Part shown: piece by piece, positions 46,455 to 57,839 of the stretch
Position numbering within the stretch: the stretch's first letter is position 1
Layout: each line of letters starts with the position of its first letter
NCBI RefSeq assembly: GCF_003265705.1
Contig: NW_020312827.1
Span: 15,654,154 to 15,718,153, forward strand
Source: Callorhinus ursinus
Taxonomy: Eukaryota; Chordata; Mammalia; Carnivora; Otariidae
Length of the DNA stretch: 64,000 nt
Reading direction: 5' to 3'
Position numbers and translations under genes: made by a program
Notes under the pieces: generated by a model
Databases searched by the model: none
What the model was told of the DNA's origin: nothing
Seen by the model: the letters and a program-made list of their open reading frames with translations, nothing else

Positions 46455-48240
46455 TGATTTGGAATTTATGATATAACCATGAGGATAATTTTATTAATTC
46501 TGATTTTGAACTCTCAATTTGACTTCAAAAGGTATACAGGGCCCACGAGAGAAATTTTCCAAATGGTCATTTATGTTTTCAAGAGTCAGTATAGGAAGTG
46601 CCAGATTATGAACAGGGCTTCCTATGCATAAGCATACAGTGATGTCATTTGTACTCTGCATTGGGAGTAATGAGTTGAGTAAACTTTCACTAATTTTACT
46701 CATGAAAATGAACAATTTGACATTTCTTCCTAAATTGGAAGGAGAGGAATAAATCTGTAAGGGCCTGAATTTGATTAGAACAAAGTCCCAGGAAGTGTGA
46801 AAACTGTTTTCTTTATGTTTGTGGTGAAGAATATGGTCAGAATTTTTCTTCCATGTTTCTTCCCAGGATCCATTTTCCATTCTCACTAGGTGTTAAAAGT
46901 GAAAAGACATGAAGGAAGAGGAGCAAGTATTGGAAAAGTTTCAAGTGGATTCCGATATTAAGCTTGATGTGTATTTAATTCTGAAAAAAAGAAAAGTGCC
47001 TGTAGGGGTATAAGTGTGGAACACTCACCATTCCGTTGTGGCAATGATTTTTTCATGCATGTATATGAGTTTCTCTGCTTCGACTGGAATGTAATACCCA
47101 CAAGGTTAATTAGTTGTGCTGAAAATGGAAACGTTCAGCACTCTCAAAATGTCTAGTTAATTCAGGTCTCACCCAGGCATCTATGCTATTTTTTTTTAAC
47201 CACATGGTTTTCCAAGGTGTGGAGTTTATTTACAAGTAACATCCTTTGAACTTTTTCAATATAATAAAAGGGTATTTGAGATGCATGGTCAGTCAACATC
47301 TAACATAAAATCTTAAGCCTCTGGTTTTGAAAAGAACAATGTGGATTAATGAGGGTTTTTTTTTTTTATAGAGCTGATACAATTACTTGTCAAAAGAGAC
47401 AAAGAAGAGAATTACTGTTGGTATTCTGGTCAAAAACTGTGTTGATCTATCATGAAAATTGAAACTATCCTAGAGAATGGATGGATTTTGACTTACTTGT
47501 GGTATTAGTAAGGGAAATGAAGTCACAAAGAAGATGCATGGATCATAAAGCAAAATCAATATGGATATTCAGTTAAAGAAAAGCATTTTATATTTTTGTC
47601 AATTGAAATGGAAAATGAACTGTTTCTACAAAGAAGGATGAAGCATCATTGCTTATGAATTTTTACTCTGCTTATTCTTTATTAATATGTCCTTAGCTTG
47701 TTCATTTTGAGTATTATATGATATTATAGTGCAAATACATGTTTCTTTTAGTTTCGTTATTTCATCAATATTTACCTAGATACTCTTGTCTGATCTCAGA
47801 ACTTATACAATGTCTGCTCCAAAAATTGGAGGTGAGGACAGGGTTTCTTTCATTTCATGAAAAAAAGTGGTAAGAGATCAGCAGAAGCTTCTTGTATCCA
47901 CAAATATGAACTATCATGGGTGTCTAATAACCATAAAATTTTTTTAGGAAAATATCATGATCAATCCTTGAAGTGATTCCAAGTGATAACTCCAATTAGA
48001 GTTTCGCCAAAACATTAGTTGTTAGGTGTGTTTTTAAATAACTTCTAAAACAGGATGACATAAAGTTTTCTGAAGTAGGGAAAGACCAAAAATTTTCCAT
48101 ACCATTATTAAGGAGTAAAGTTAAAGCAACATCTTCCCTTATGCCCAAAATGTAAACCGTTTTAGGGCTTTCATAGTCATCCAGGAAGAGAGAGGGGATA
48201 TAAAACAAGTGACTAAAAATTATACTTAATCACTGCTGTT
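46455..48240. other. Unassigned DNA
   Basis: No mobile element is recognised. The 130-codon minus frame at 46494-46886 is the second longest in the window, but it shows no motif. A T11 run lies near 47357. Confidence 0.5.
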
Positions 48241-48260
48241 CCATAAATCATGAAAATCTT

Positions 48261-48457
48261 TTTTTTAAAAGATTTTATTTATTTATTTGACAGAGAGAGA
48301 CACAGCGAGAGAGGGAACACAAGCAGGGGGCATGGGAGAGGGAGAAGCAGGCTTCCCACCGAGCAGGGAGCCTGATGTGGGGCTCCATCCCAGGACCCTG
48401 GGATCATGACCTAAGCCAAAGGTAGACACTTAACCAACTGAGCCACCCAGGCGCCCC
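48261..48457 (-). mobile_element. CAN-SINE, young-looking subfamily, perfect 16-bp TSD
   Basis: The body differs from the other copies: after the tail complement it reads TTTGACAGAGAGAGACACAG, CGAGAGAGGGAACACAAGCA and GGGAGAGGGAGAAGCAGGCT, and it ends AGCCACCCAGGCGCCCC. The duplication AAATCATGAAAATCTT is identical at 48245-48260 and 48458-48473. These variants and the intact TSD point to a recently active lineage. Confidence 0.97.
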
Positions 48458-48597
48458 AAATCATGAAAATCTTAATGCTACACTTCAAGGACAAGGAAAA
48501 CTCTCACGCAACAAAGTTATCAGAGTTGGAGTTTATTTATAAAGGTCACTTGTATTGTTTTTAGTATGTCTATAAAATCCATCAATGTCACATGGTG

Positions 48598-48745
48598 AAA
48601 AGACTGATCTGGGTTCTGAAACACATATTCTAGTTCAAGCTTCTCCATTTAAAAGCTTTGTGATTATGATTGCAATCTTCCTGGCCTCGTTTCCTCATCA
48701 ATCGAACAAATAAGTTCATATGCATGTATGCCTACTTCTTGGAAC
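48598..48745 (+). mobile_element. MIR SINE (moderate)
   Basis: ATCTGGGTTCTGAAACACAT, AAAAGCTTTGTGATTATGAT, GCCTCGTTTCCTCATCAATC follow MIR head-to-core order. The tail is not seen. Confidence 0.6.
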
Positions 48746-48749
48746 AGCC

Positions 48750-49211
48750 AGCAAAGTAATCCATACATCAGAACCTTATAAGCTATTAACACACCAATAT
48801 TAAAGACTTCTACTACTACAATTATCTATGATCAGTTATTCCAATTGGTTAGAGCCTAAAACTCCAGAAGCCAACAAATTGGGTTAATTTCCCTTGAGAA
48901 TGGTTTGTGAGCAATCCAGTAAATTCCTCTGAATCTCTACTCAAATCATGCCATTGGCTACAATGGAATTAAGTATGAAAATGCTGAGAACACAGTTTTG
49001 AACCCCTTGAAACAACAACTCAGGGTACATGCCCCACTTAGAGCAATAGCTGTAATGCTTTGCAATAGCATAATGTTTTGCCATAAAACTCTGCATGTTG
49101 GAATGCAGTGGTGTTATAAAATCCTAACATTGGAGGGGGCGAGGTCTAGATTGATTAGATTATCTAGTTATACATTGTGATTTCAGTTTCAGGATGATTT
49201 AAATCAAACAG

Positions 49212-49258
<47 letters not shown>

Positions 49259-49495
49259 TACACACACACGCACACACACACACACAGAAAGATATGTGTT
49301 ATGGCCTTCATTCCCAAAGCTGTTCATAGCCCATATCTAGAATTTACCATCTACCTCCTCAACTAAGCAGTTCATATTTGTTGTCATTTGCTTTCAAGCA
49401 GGGTGTCAGCCTATTGCTGTTCTTTATAGAATGAGGTGATCCAAACGTTTGTTTTAGATTTCTTGTTGGCCCCATCTGTATAGAGTTGCTATAGA
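48750..49495. other. Unassigned DNA around a compound microsatellite
   Basis: Only the CT/CA repeat at 49211-49286 is recognised. The 60-codon frame at 48998-49180 has no features. Confidence 0.5.
49211..49286 (+). repeat. Compound (CT)n(CA)n microsatellite
   Basis: About 12 CT units (49212-49235) pass directly into CA units, with single interruptions (ATACAC near 49259, ACGCAC near 49270). Confidence 0.97.
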
Positions 49496-49508
49496 ATTTG
49501 ATCAACTT

Positions 49509-49870
49509 TTAGCACTGAATGAGATAGTTCTTGAATTTTATACAGTAAACCCCAGTGGATCTATGTTCCTTCCTGTCCCCACTGTATAGCAACAATCCTA
49601 CCTCACTTTGATTGGCAGGATCAATCATATCAGACAGCATTGTTCTGCTCATCTGTTGGCAGGAAGAGCACCAAATGACCAGTGGTAATTTAGCTTCCAG
49701 TTTAATAGAATTGGGCCCTGCTAAGTCTACTGAGGGATGGTTTTCTCCCTCGTGTAATAAAACCTTTGAACTACAAAAGTCTAGAGTCATGAGGGAAAGA
49801 TTTGTGAGTAGATCAATATATGTAATAGGAAAAGTTGACACTCCCACTTTGCCCCCTTAGTTCCTGTGTC
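49509..49870 (-). pseudogene. Possible ancient endogenous retrovirus dUTPase relic
   Basis: A 112-codon minus-strand frame (49509-49847) includes, at residues ~74-88, MIDPANQSEVGLLLY. It resembles the region around the third conserved motif of retroviral dUTPases, as found in the pol region of ERVL-like elements. The usual active-site tyrosine of that motif is not present: the aligned position carries Asn, and the following Gly of Gly-Glu is Ser. The other four dUTPase motifs are not convincing, so this would be a decayed, inactive fragment. An old MLT1 LTR lies ~280 bp away on the opposite strand, so the two are not obviously one provirus. Chance resemblance is possible. Confidence 0.35.
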
Positions 49871-50146
49871 TATGAATAGTGGCTACAGGAAAAACAACAT
49901 CATAAATCAGTTGTGGTTCTGAGCACATCACCTCTATCATGAGGTGGGCTTCTGACAATCGCACCATAACAAATACATTAAAATACATCCTATCATTCTG
50001 TGTTGTCAGCTGCTTCTGAGTTATGGGTACATGAAAAGACCTACAAAAGCAATAGGCATCAATACATTGCTTTTATATATTCATTCCCTTGTTTATGAGG
50101 TTCTTTGTTTATTGGTAAAGAAAATTCCTAGGTCAACAACAGTGGT

Positions 50147-50646
50147 GTGTGGTGCCATGGACTGAATTTTGTCCCCTTCCAAATTTAAATGTTGAAGCAT
50201 GAATCCCTAATATGACTGTATTTAGAGATAGATTCTTTAAAGCTAAATGAGATGGTAAGGCTGTGGTCTTAATCTGATAGGATTGGTGTCACTATAAAAA
50301 GAAGAGATACCATGTACTGAATGGAGCACTGGGTGTTATATGCAAACAATGGATCATGGAACACTACATCAAAAACTAATGATGTAATGTATGGTGAATA
50401 ACATAACATAATAAAATTTAAAAAAATGTAAAAAAAAGAAAAGAAAAGAGACCAGAGCTCTCTCTCTCAGCCATGTGAGGGCGTAGCAAGAAGGCAGCTG
50501 GTAAGACCGTTCTTGCCAGAAACTGAACCCTGCTTAACCTTGTTCTCAGACTTTCCAACCTTGAGAACTGTGAGAAGATAAATTTCTGTTGTTTAAGCCA
50601 CTCAGTCCATGGTATATTGTTATAACAGCAGCCCAAACATGCTAAT
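50147..50646 (+). mobile_element. MLT1 LTR (ERVL-MaLR), split by a young L1 tip
   Basis: Left half (50147-50312): GCCATGGACTGAATTTTGTC, ATGACTGTATTTAGAGATAG, GATTGGTGTCACTATAAAAA. The right half (50455-50646) resumes with CAGCCATGTGAGGGCGTAGC, TTGAGAACTGTGAGAAGATA, then AATTTCTGTTGTTTAAGCCA and GCAGCCCAAACATGCTAATA. With the insert removed it forms a standard MLT1 LTR. The 72-codon minus frame at 50418-50636 is a by-product. Confidence 0.85.
50313..50438 (+). mobile_element. Young carnivore L1 3' tip inserted in the MLT1 LTR
   Basis: A severely 5'-truncated L1 (about 125 bp): GTACTGAATGGAGCACTGGG, TGTTATATGCAAACAATGGA, AACACTACATCAAAAACTAA, then AATAACATAACATAATAAAA with an A-rich tail. Approximate TSDs are AAAAAGAAGAGATACCA (50296-50312) and AAAAGAAAAGAGACCA (50439-50454). 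Confidence 0.85.
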
Positions 50647-50649
50647 ATT

Positions 50650-52000
50650 TGTGGGGTGTTACTATTGCTTTAAAGCATCTTTATTTCTAAGCTGTAAAAA
50701 GCAAAACCAAATCCAGAATATGGCTTTTCTTGTAAGGGTAAATTGTTACCTTCACCATGGCAGAAGGAGACCAAATGCCAGCAAGTGATTGTCTGGTCTC
50801 TCTGGTGTACATGGCCATATTGGGTCTCAGTTTGGGCATTGCTCCTGGAAAGTATATCAGTCAACAGTAGCATTAGATAAGGGACCTTTGCAATGGGAGA
50901 TAAAACCTGAGCCTAAATATAATTTTACATCTTTTATAATTTAATGTATAAATTAATTATATATTTAAATTATACATATTATGCATTTATACATTATAAT
51001 ATTATAACAAGTTATAATATTATAATTTAGACATTATAATTTATACATATTTACTACCATGGTTAATTTACTTATTTGTTCATGATCTAATTTAGAAATT
51101 TCTAGGGTGACTGGAAAAAGTACTAGCTGATACTGCTATAAAAGTCATTTTGTCTTCGGTGGTTATTAAAAACCTTCATTAAAGTGGAGACATCTTTGTA
51201 AAGAAAGAAACCTGTAGGTCACAAATTTTCCTGCCCCTGAGTCAATTCTGAGAGTTCCGCATAGATAATTCTTTTCTAAATCTCATACTATCAACCACAC
51301 AACTTCCTTGTAAGTCCTTGACTATCCTTTCTAAACCAGGAATCGCTAAATATCTGCATCTCAAAACTTTCGAGATCTTTCAGCAAGGCCGGGGACAGCT
51401 TCAGTGACTTGGGAAGAGTGGTCACTTCTATTGTCAAAGAAGTCTAAGATTGGATTGAGTTTTGGTACTCACGATCTTCTGATCCCTCACATATGCCCCT
51501 TTTCTAAAGATTATAGGCCCATTCTTTCCTTAACAGTGCCCTAAATTTCCTGAAAGACTGTGAATCCAACTAATATAATCTGGCAACCCATAGAAGCAAA
51601 CTCTGTGTCTGGGTTTTGGCTCTTGGTCTAGTGGCTCTAAGACCATAAGGAACTCTTTCAGAGAAGGCATAGAGATTTTCTGGCTTTCTACCTGCATTTG
51701 AAAAACAACAATAAAAGAATTTGAACTTATCAAATCTATTTGTTTTCCAGGCCCACTGGAGTAAATCACTCCAATCTGCCATCTTGAATTTTATTTCCTA
51801 CACCCAATGGCTTTCTGAACATTGTCTTCAATTGGCACTTCTTCCAGGTGACCATTGATAATAGCATAATTGGGTTTTCATTTCCTATTGCATGTCATGG
51901 GCTGCCAGACACTGATCCTTTAATGCTTATTAGATTTTTTAAAATTGCCTTTAGTCTCAACTAATTCCAAGTAACAAATCCCAGATTCTCCTTATTTCTG
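50650..52000. other. Unassigned DNA with an AT-rich tract
   Basis: The AT-rich tract at 50930-51055 is listed separately. The frames at 51530-51782 (-) have no domain. No gene is seen. Confidence 0.5.
50930..51055. repeat. AT-rich, self-complementary tract
   Basis: Almost pure A/T for about 125 bp with repeated TATAATTTA, ATTATAATATTATAA and TTATACAT words. ATTATAATATTATAA occurs twice and is close to palindromic. Confidence 0.85.
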
Positions 52001-52955
52001 TGAATGTCTTTGGCTTATAACAACTGCTTGTGCCAACTCCTATGTTAGCTTCTTGGATACATGAAACAAATAAGGGATTTAATAAAATAAAATACTGGGG
52101 TACTTTATTCAAAGAATATCCAAGAAGTCTACAGAATCAGACATGGGAGTGGATAGGAATAAGGTAAGCTGAGTATTAGCCAGGACCACAGTGGCACCAT
52201 GCCCCAAACCAGTCTAGTACTGATGCTGATTACTGGCTGCCAAAGTTTGCAGTGATTTTGTCACCCTACTCCTTCTAGAAATTGCTACCTGTATTATTGA
52301 CACTGCTGGTCCTAGAGTTGCAATGTTCCTGCTATCTGTGCTCCTTAGCAAAGATCCAGCCAGAAGCCTGCACTGGGAGCACCTGTTTAGCAAGAGTGAC
52401 TGGGTAAGTCAATAATTGGTGCTTTGTAATTCCACTCTAGAAGGAAATAGTATGTGCTTCCCTATCATACCCCATACAGTTTATGGGCATATACAAATGG
52501 TTGGCTAACTTAACACTCATTCCTGTCTCTTTCTCCTTGACCATCTCCTCTAAATATTTTCAGTTCAGGCTTCTTTTTGAGTTAGAAGTGGCCATCTGAA
52601 ATCTTTCTCATCAATGAGATATATTTTGAATTATGTAGATGGATTTCCAGGGATGTTTTTGCTTTTCCTGATAATAAAGATAGTTTCAACTGATGTCATC
52701 TCTCTTCCCCGCCCTATTGCTCTGCTTTGATAGTGGGCATGGGGCCTGGAGTCATAGCAATGGGCTTTGACTGTAGCAAGGATAAGAAAATTACAGATGC
52801 AAATATTGATAATCTGGAGCCACTGAATCAGTGCCAGTAAAAACAAGATACAGACTTCTTGTAATATAAGAAAAATAAACCCCTATTTGTTTAGGACTTT
52901 GAACTCAAGTTTTCTATTACTTAAAACTAAACACATTCTAACTAGCACAATGAAG
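52001..52955 (+). mobile_element. LTR-like or other old interspersed repeat, family not assigned
   Basis: The right end resembles an old LTR terminus: CTTCTTGTAATATAAGAAAA, then ATAAACCCCTATTTGTTTAG, then TTTTCTATTACTTAAAACTA and TTCTAACTAGCACAATG. The left part (TACTTTATTCAAAGAATATC, GGACCACAGTGGCACCATGC) may be a different element. No retroviral frame is present. Confidence 0.35.
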
Positions 52956-53485
52956 AATTCCCCAGACCCTGGGCAGCGAAACAGAAAAAATAAAATAAAT
53001 AAAATTCATTTCTATTTTAAACATTAAGCAAAATTAAACGAACACTGATTTCCCCAAGTTCACATCTGAAAGTGTTATTAAGGATATTTGGAAATTTGAG
53101 CACATGTGTGAGTTGATGACAACTTCTTCTAAATACCTTTGGAAGTCTGATGGATAATATACATATTCTTATGAGGCTTATGTAGTCTCACATATGGATA
53201 AGAGTTCATATTTTTTAAATTTACTCTCCATTTCAAGATGAAACACAATCACTGCTTCATGTTTCCCCCTTGCAAATAAGTAGATGAGACAAAATGTAAC
53301 TAACAGATTTTTTAAAAATATGAATATGCAGAGGTAAGATAATAATAGCAATCCACCTTTCTGACATTCAGCTAAGATAATCACAGATGCAAGCTCTATG
53401 TGATGATAATAAATCTGTGTAACAATTATAAAATTCAAATGCCAGGAAACAGACTTAATATATTTAATTTTATGACTAAATGTGC
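52956..53485. other. Unassigned DNA
   Basis: Only an AAATAAAATAAATAAAATTC stretch near 52988 is notable. The 86-codon minus frame at 53178-53438 is hydrophobic but unrecognised. Confidence 0.5.
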
Positions 53486-53489
53486 CAGG

Positions 53490-53705
53490 TTTTTTTTTTT
53501 TTTTTTGGCATCATTGCAAAAATGGTTGTGATCCAAATTCCTATTGGGGCCAGACAGGTAACATAAATGAGGCCAGGTAGAAGGACGCATGCATACACTG
53601 GGAGAATGGCTGCACCTAAGAAGGAAGGAAAATAGACACCTTTTCTAAGGAGAAGATGCCAGTCAGCTCCAGCTCCTTGTGGCCATGCTTGGAGGCAGCA
53701 CACTT
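53490..53705 (-). pseudogene. Possible processed retrocopy fragment of unknown parent
   Basis: A 17-T run (53490-53506) could be the complement of a poly-A tail, followed by about 195 bp of more balanced sequence. On the minus strand a 75-codon frame runs into the tail, with a hydrophobic segment (LPVYACVLLPGLIYVTCLA). No AATAAA lies just before the tail on that strand, and the TSDs are unconvincing (TGTGCCAGG versus CTTGTCAGA). I cannot name a parent. A simple T-rich repeat beside unique DNA explains it nearly as well. Confidence 0.25.
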
Positions 53706-53719
53706 GTCAGATTTTACTG

Positions 53720-54735
53720 TCAACAGAAGCTGAAAATTTCAGATTCTGATGTGAAGTTTTAATGTTTTTCAATATTAGTCAATTAAACAATAATTAAAGT
53801 CTATACCTGGATTTTGGATCAATAACACGTGAACTTCATCTTAAGGAAAGACTTAATCACTAAGTAATGTCTTTGTCTTTTTTAGGCCAGGAAAATTTTA
53901 CATTATGAGAACAACACACAGAGTAGAATAAACAGAAATATGTATTTTTAAATATTTAATCAAAATGTTTTGCTTTCAGGATTTCCTAGTCGAAGTAAGG
54001 CAGATGGGCTTTGCAAACTATTCAGAGATTATGCTATATACTGACCTATTTTCAAACCAATTTCATATTTATTTTCCATTAATAACATGCTGATGGCATT
54101 ATATTGATCATTTTTATTATTAGGATAATGCTAGTAACAAATTTTTCAAGTCCTAATGTTATATAATGACATAATGTAACTTCTTATTTCTATTATATTT
54201 AAATTGTCACAGAGGTCAGAGGTGAGGGAGCTCTCTTTTGTGATATCATCAGGGACCAAGTCTCACATAGACTCCATAGTTTTTAACATGTGCTTTTCCT
54301 GGACATTGATATCTATTCAAAAGTAAAGGTGGAACTTTTATTTTTTTATGGGCCAAGATTTGTACCATATATTGATTCACTCTATACTCCATCATTTAGA
54401 AATGAGTTTCAGTGTCTCAACTGGGATACAAAAAGGACATTGAATTTATTCAATAACTGGGCTGTGTCTTTCAAGCAACAAACTTAACACAGGGAAGGCA
54501 ACAAGAATAGTCAGTGAATATCTAGTCATCACTGCCAGAGTTCTAGATTTTGTTGACTAAACGTCTTTATTTCCAGGGGCTTTCTTACTCCATATATCTC
54601 AGTTATATAAGCAGTTAATTTATCTAAGTCAAGCAAAAAAAAAAAACATGTTTTTTCACAAGTCATTCTATAGTAATTTACTGAAGTATAATGTTTAGTT
54701 ATGTTGGTTACACATCATTTTCAAAACTATGTCCC
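53720..54735. other. Unassigned AT-rich DNA
   Basis: No family or gene is recognised. An A13 run lies near 54635. Confidence 0.5.
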
Positions 54736-54739
54736 ATTC

Positions 54740-54835
54740 AGTTCTGTTCAATTCAATTAGTTTCACCAATAATTTATTAATTACCTACTATGTGTCAAGC
54801 ATTGTGATAATTTCAAGAGACAAAGAAATGTGTTA
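54740..54835 (-). mobile_element. L2 LINE 3' end, minus orientation
   Basis: ACCAATAATTTATTAATTAC, then CTACTATGTGTCAAGCATTG, then TGATAATTTCAAGAGACAAA match the inverted L2 terminus 'aatatttattgagcacctactatgtgccaggcactg'. Confidence 0.65.
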
Positions 54836-56030
54836 AAAAATATCTGGGATACTTATAGTTGATTTTGGTGAATGGATTATGTGCATTGACCCTTAAGATC
54901 TCTTCAAATACTACTAAAATAAGAATGAAGGAGAGTAAAATAGATAAGCCCACTAGTATGTAAAGAATGGAAGGGGAAACAATGAATGAGAAATGTGAAT
55001 TTATTTTTTGCGAAGTGTGGTAACTGCCAACACACCTGAAAAGGCTGAAACATAAACTCCTGAATAGAGTGGGCTCTATGTCATAACCTATCAACTTATG
55101 TTATGAGATCAGGAAGGCTTAAAATTAGAAAATACAAGTACTTTACAAGATGAGGAAGACACATTACAACAGAGGATGATGTAAAATCTATTAGAAATAG
55201 ATGATCTACAAGGTAAATCTCACTTTGTTTCTCTTCTCTCCCAGCCAGCCATCCTCTTCTGGGAATACATTTATCCACTAAGAACAAACAAACAAACAAA
55301 CAAAAATAACAGAGCCTTTAATTCAGGGACACAAACGGAACAGGAAGTGAAGGTGAGGTTTCACAGAGAAAATGAGGATTCAGTGAAAATTTACCAACCA
55401 GGACACAGTGGTAGCTCATTTCCCTTTCTCCTAGTCTGTTCCCACAATTCCTGTATTCAGTTCACATACCCTTCAATGGAAGAGTAGCAGGTCTGTTTTT
55501 GGAAAGGCTGAAGAGCCCACAAAGAAAAACCATAGGTAGCTTTGTATGGGATAAGGAGTCTTCCCTGTGAAAAGCCAGGGTCTCCTACACTAAGGTCCAC
55601 CATTTAAAAGTCCTACATATGGATAAAGAGTTCCAGTCAACAATCATGCTTCATAAGACATGAAAGATAAACTCCAACATAAACTAACATGAAGAAGTGA
55701 CCTCACTGGAAACAAAGAGAAAGCAGGGAGCAGAAGAAAAATTCAGTGAAACTATAAGTGATCTGAAAGATAGAATGGAATATGGTGTTGTGGTTGTTGT
55801 TATTTTAATAAGAAAGGATCACTTAAACTATGTCTCATTTGTAAGATGGTACCTCATAGTGTGGCATAAAGGTTACATTAATGACTATATGTAACATATT
55901 GAGAATAATGCCAGCTATGTAATAAATAATATGTAAATGTTAGCTATTAGCTATTATATTTAAATCAAGGAATATCATGAATTATATGTTTATAATGACT
56001 TCCTCAATTTTTAGGAGTGAAGAGAGTGTT
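54836..56030. other. Unassigned DNA with a short (CAAA)n
   Basis: (CAAA)n at 55283-55304, about 5 units. Minus frames at 54813-55299 (67-93 codons) have no domain. No gene is seen. Confidence 0.5.
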
Positions 56031-56034
56031 CAGA

Positions 56035-57835
56035 TTAAATTAATTTTATAATCAGAAAATGAAATCAAGAAAACAACTCCATTTACAATAACATCAAAAT
56101 ATTAAAACATTTAGGAATAAATTTAACAACAAAAGTATAGGACTTGTACACTGAAAAGCACAGAATATTGCTGAAAGAAATTAAAGAAATAAAGGGAGAT
56201 GACCCCCTCCCCCATGTTCATAGATTGGAAGTTTTACTATCTTAAGATGGCAAGACTCGAAATTGATCAACAGATACAATACAATCCTTATCAAAATTCC
56301 AATTGCTTTTTTAATAGAAATTTTCTAACTGATCTTAAAATTCAAACAGAAATGACAGGGGTCCAGGATAACCAAAACAATCTTGGAAGAAAAAAAAGAA
56401 CAAAGTTATATGATTCAAACTTCCTGATTTCAAAACTTACTACAGTTCTACAGTAATCCATACAGTGTGGTACTGGCATAAAAATAAACAAAAAGATCAT
56501 TGGCTTATAATTGACAATGCATATGTAAAGCCTGCATTTGTGGTTAATTGATTTTTTGATGAAGGTGCTAAGATAATTCAATGAGGGAAAGAATCGTCTT
56601 TTCGACAAATTTTGCCAGAGTAATTGGATATCTACTTGTAATAGAATGAAGTTGTACTTTCTACTTAAAACCGTATGCAAAAACTAACTCAAAATAGATC
56701 ATAAGTCTAAAGATAAAAGCTAAAGCTCTTAGAAGAAAGCATAAGAGTAAATCTTTGTGACATTGTTTTAGGCAATTGTTTCTATGACACCAAAAGTGCA
56801 AACAACAAAAAATTAGATGAATCAGAATCCATAAAAATTTAAAATTTTTGTGCTTCTAAAGATCCCATCAAGAAAATGAAATGACAATCCACAAAAAATA
56901 GAGAATTTTTGCAAATCATATATATTATCAGGAAACTAATTCCAGAACACATGAAGAACACTTCTGACTCAACAATAAGAAGACAATCTGATTAAAAAAA
57001 TAAACAAAGGATTTGAATGGATATTTCTCCAAAGAAAATAATCAAATGGCCAATAAGCACATGAAAAGATAGCCAAAGGCATTAGCCATTAGGGAAATGC
57101 AAATCAAAATTACAATGAGATACCACATCATACCCACTAGTATGGCTAGACAGTAACAAGTGGAGTGGAGGATGTGGAGTAATTAAAACACTAGGACATT
57201 GTTGCAGGTGAGATTGTAAAATGTTGAAGCAACTATGGAAAATAGTTTGGCAGTCTTAAAATTGTTAAACCTAGATTTATCATATGATCAAAAATTATAC
57301 TCCTATGTACATGCCAAAGAGAATGAAAACAAATGTCCCAAAGAAAGTGTACACTAATGTTTATAGCAGAATTATTCTTAATAGCCAAAAAGTGGAAATA
57401 ACCCAAATGGGCATCAAGTTGACAAATGAGTAAATCAAATATGATATATCCATTCAATGGAATATTATTCAGAAACGAGAAGAAATAAAGGATACATGCT
57501 ACAATATGGACGAACCTTGAAAACATGAGGCTAAGTGAAAGAAGCCATTCAGAAAAGGCCACGATTGTATGATTCTATTCATATAGATTATCCACCATAG
57601 GCAAATCCATAAAGAAAGAGAAGAGAAGAATGTTTGCGGGGACTAGAGACAGACAAATGGGGAATGACTGATAATACGGGCTTTCCTTGTAGGGTAGTGA
57701 AAAATGTTTCAAAATTAGGTACTGATGATTGTACAAATCCATGCATATAAAAAAATCACTGAAGTGTACAGTTTAAGGGGTGAATTTTATGGTATACAAA
57801 TTATATTGCAATGAAGTTGATATAAAATGGATTAA
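56035..57835 (+). mobile_element. L1M LINE, 3' 1.8 kb (ORF2 C-terminus plus 3'UTR)
   Basis: ORF2 text starts with GAAAACAACTCCATTTACAA and ACACTGAAAAGCACAGAATA. Next come AATCCTTATCAAAATTCCAA, GTGTGGTACTGGCATAAAAA, AAAGGATTTGAATGGATATT and GAAATGCAAATCAAAATTAC. The shared 3' block (CCATTCAATGGAATATTATT, GTGAAAGAAGCCATTC) follows, then a 3'UTR ending GGTGAATTTTATGGTATACA. ORF2 is open for at most 85 codons (56199-56456). It covers about the same L1 segment as 40230-41999 in the opposite orientation. Confidence 0.9.
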
Positions 57836-57839
57836 AATA

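Noticed and set aside
46494..46886. 130-codon minus-strand frame
   Set aside because: No motif or domain. Length alone is not evidence in 64 kb of six-frame translation.
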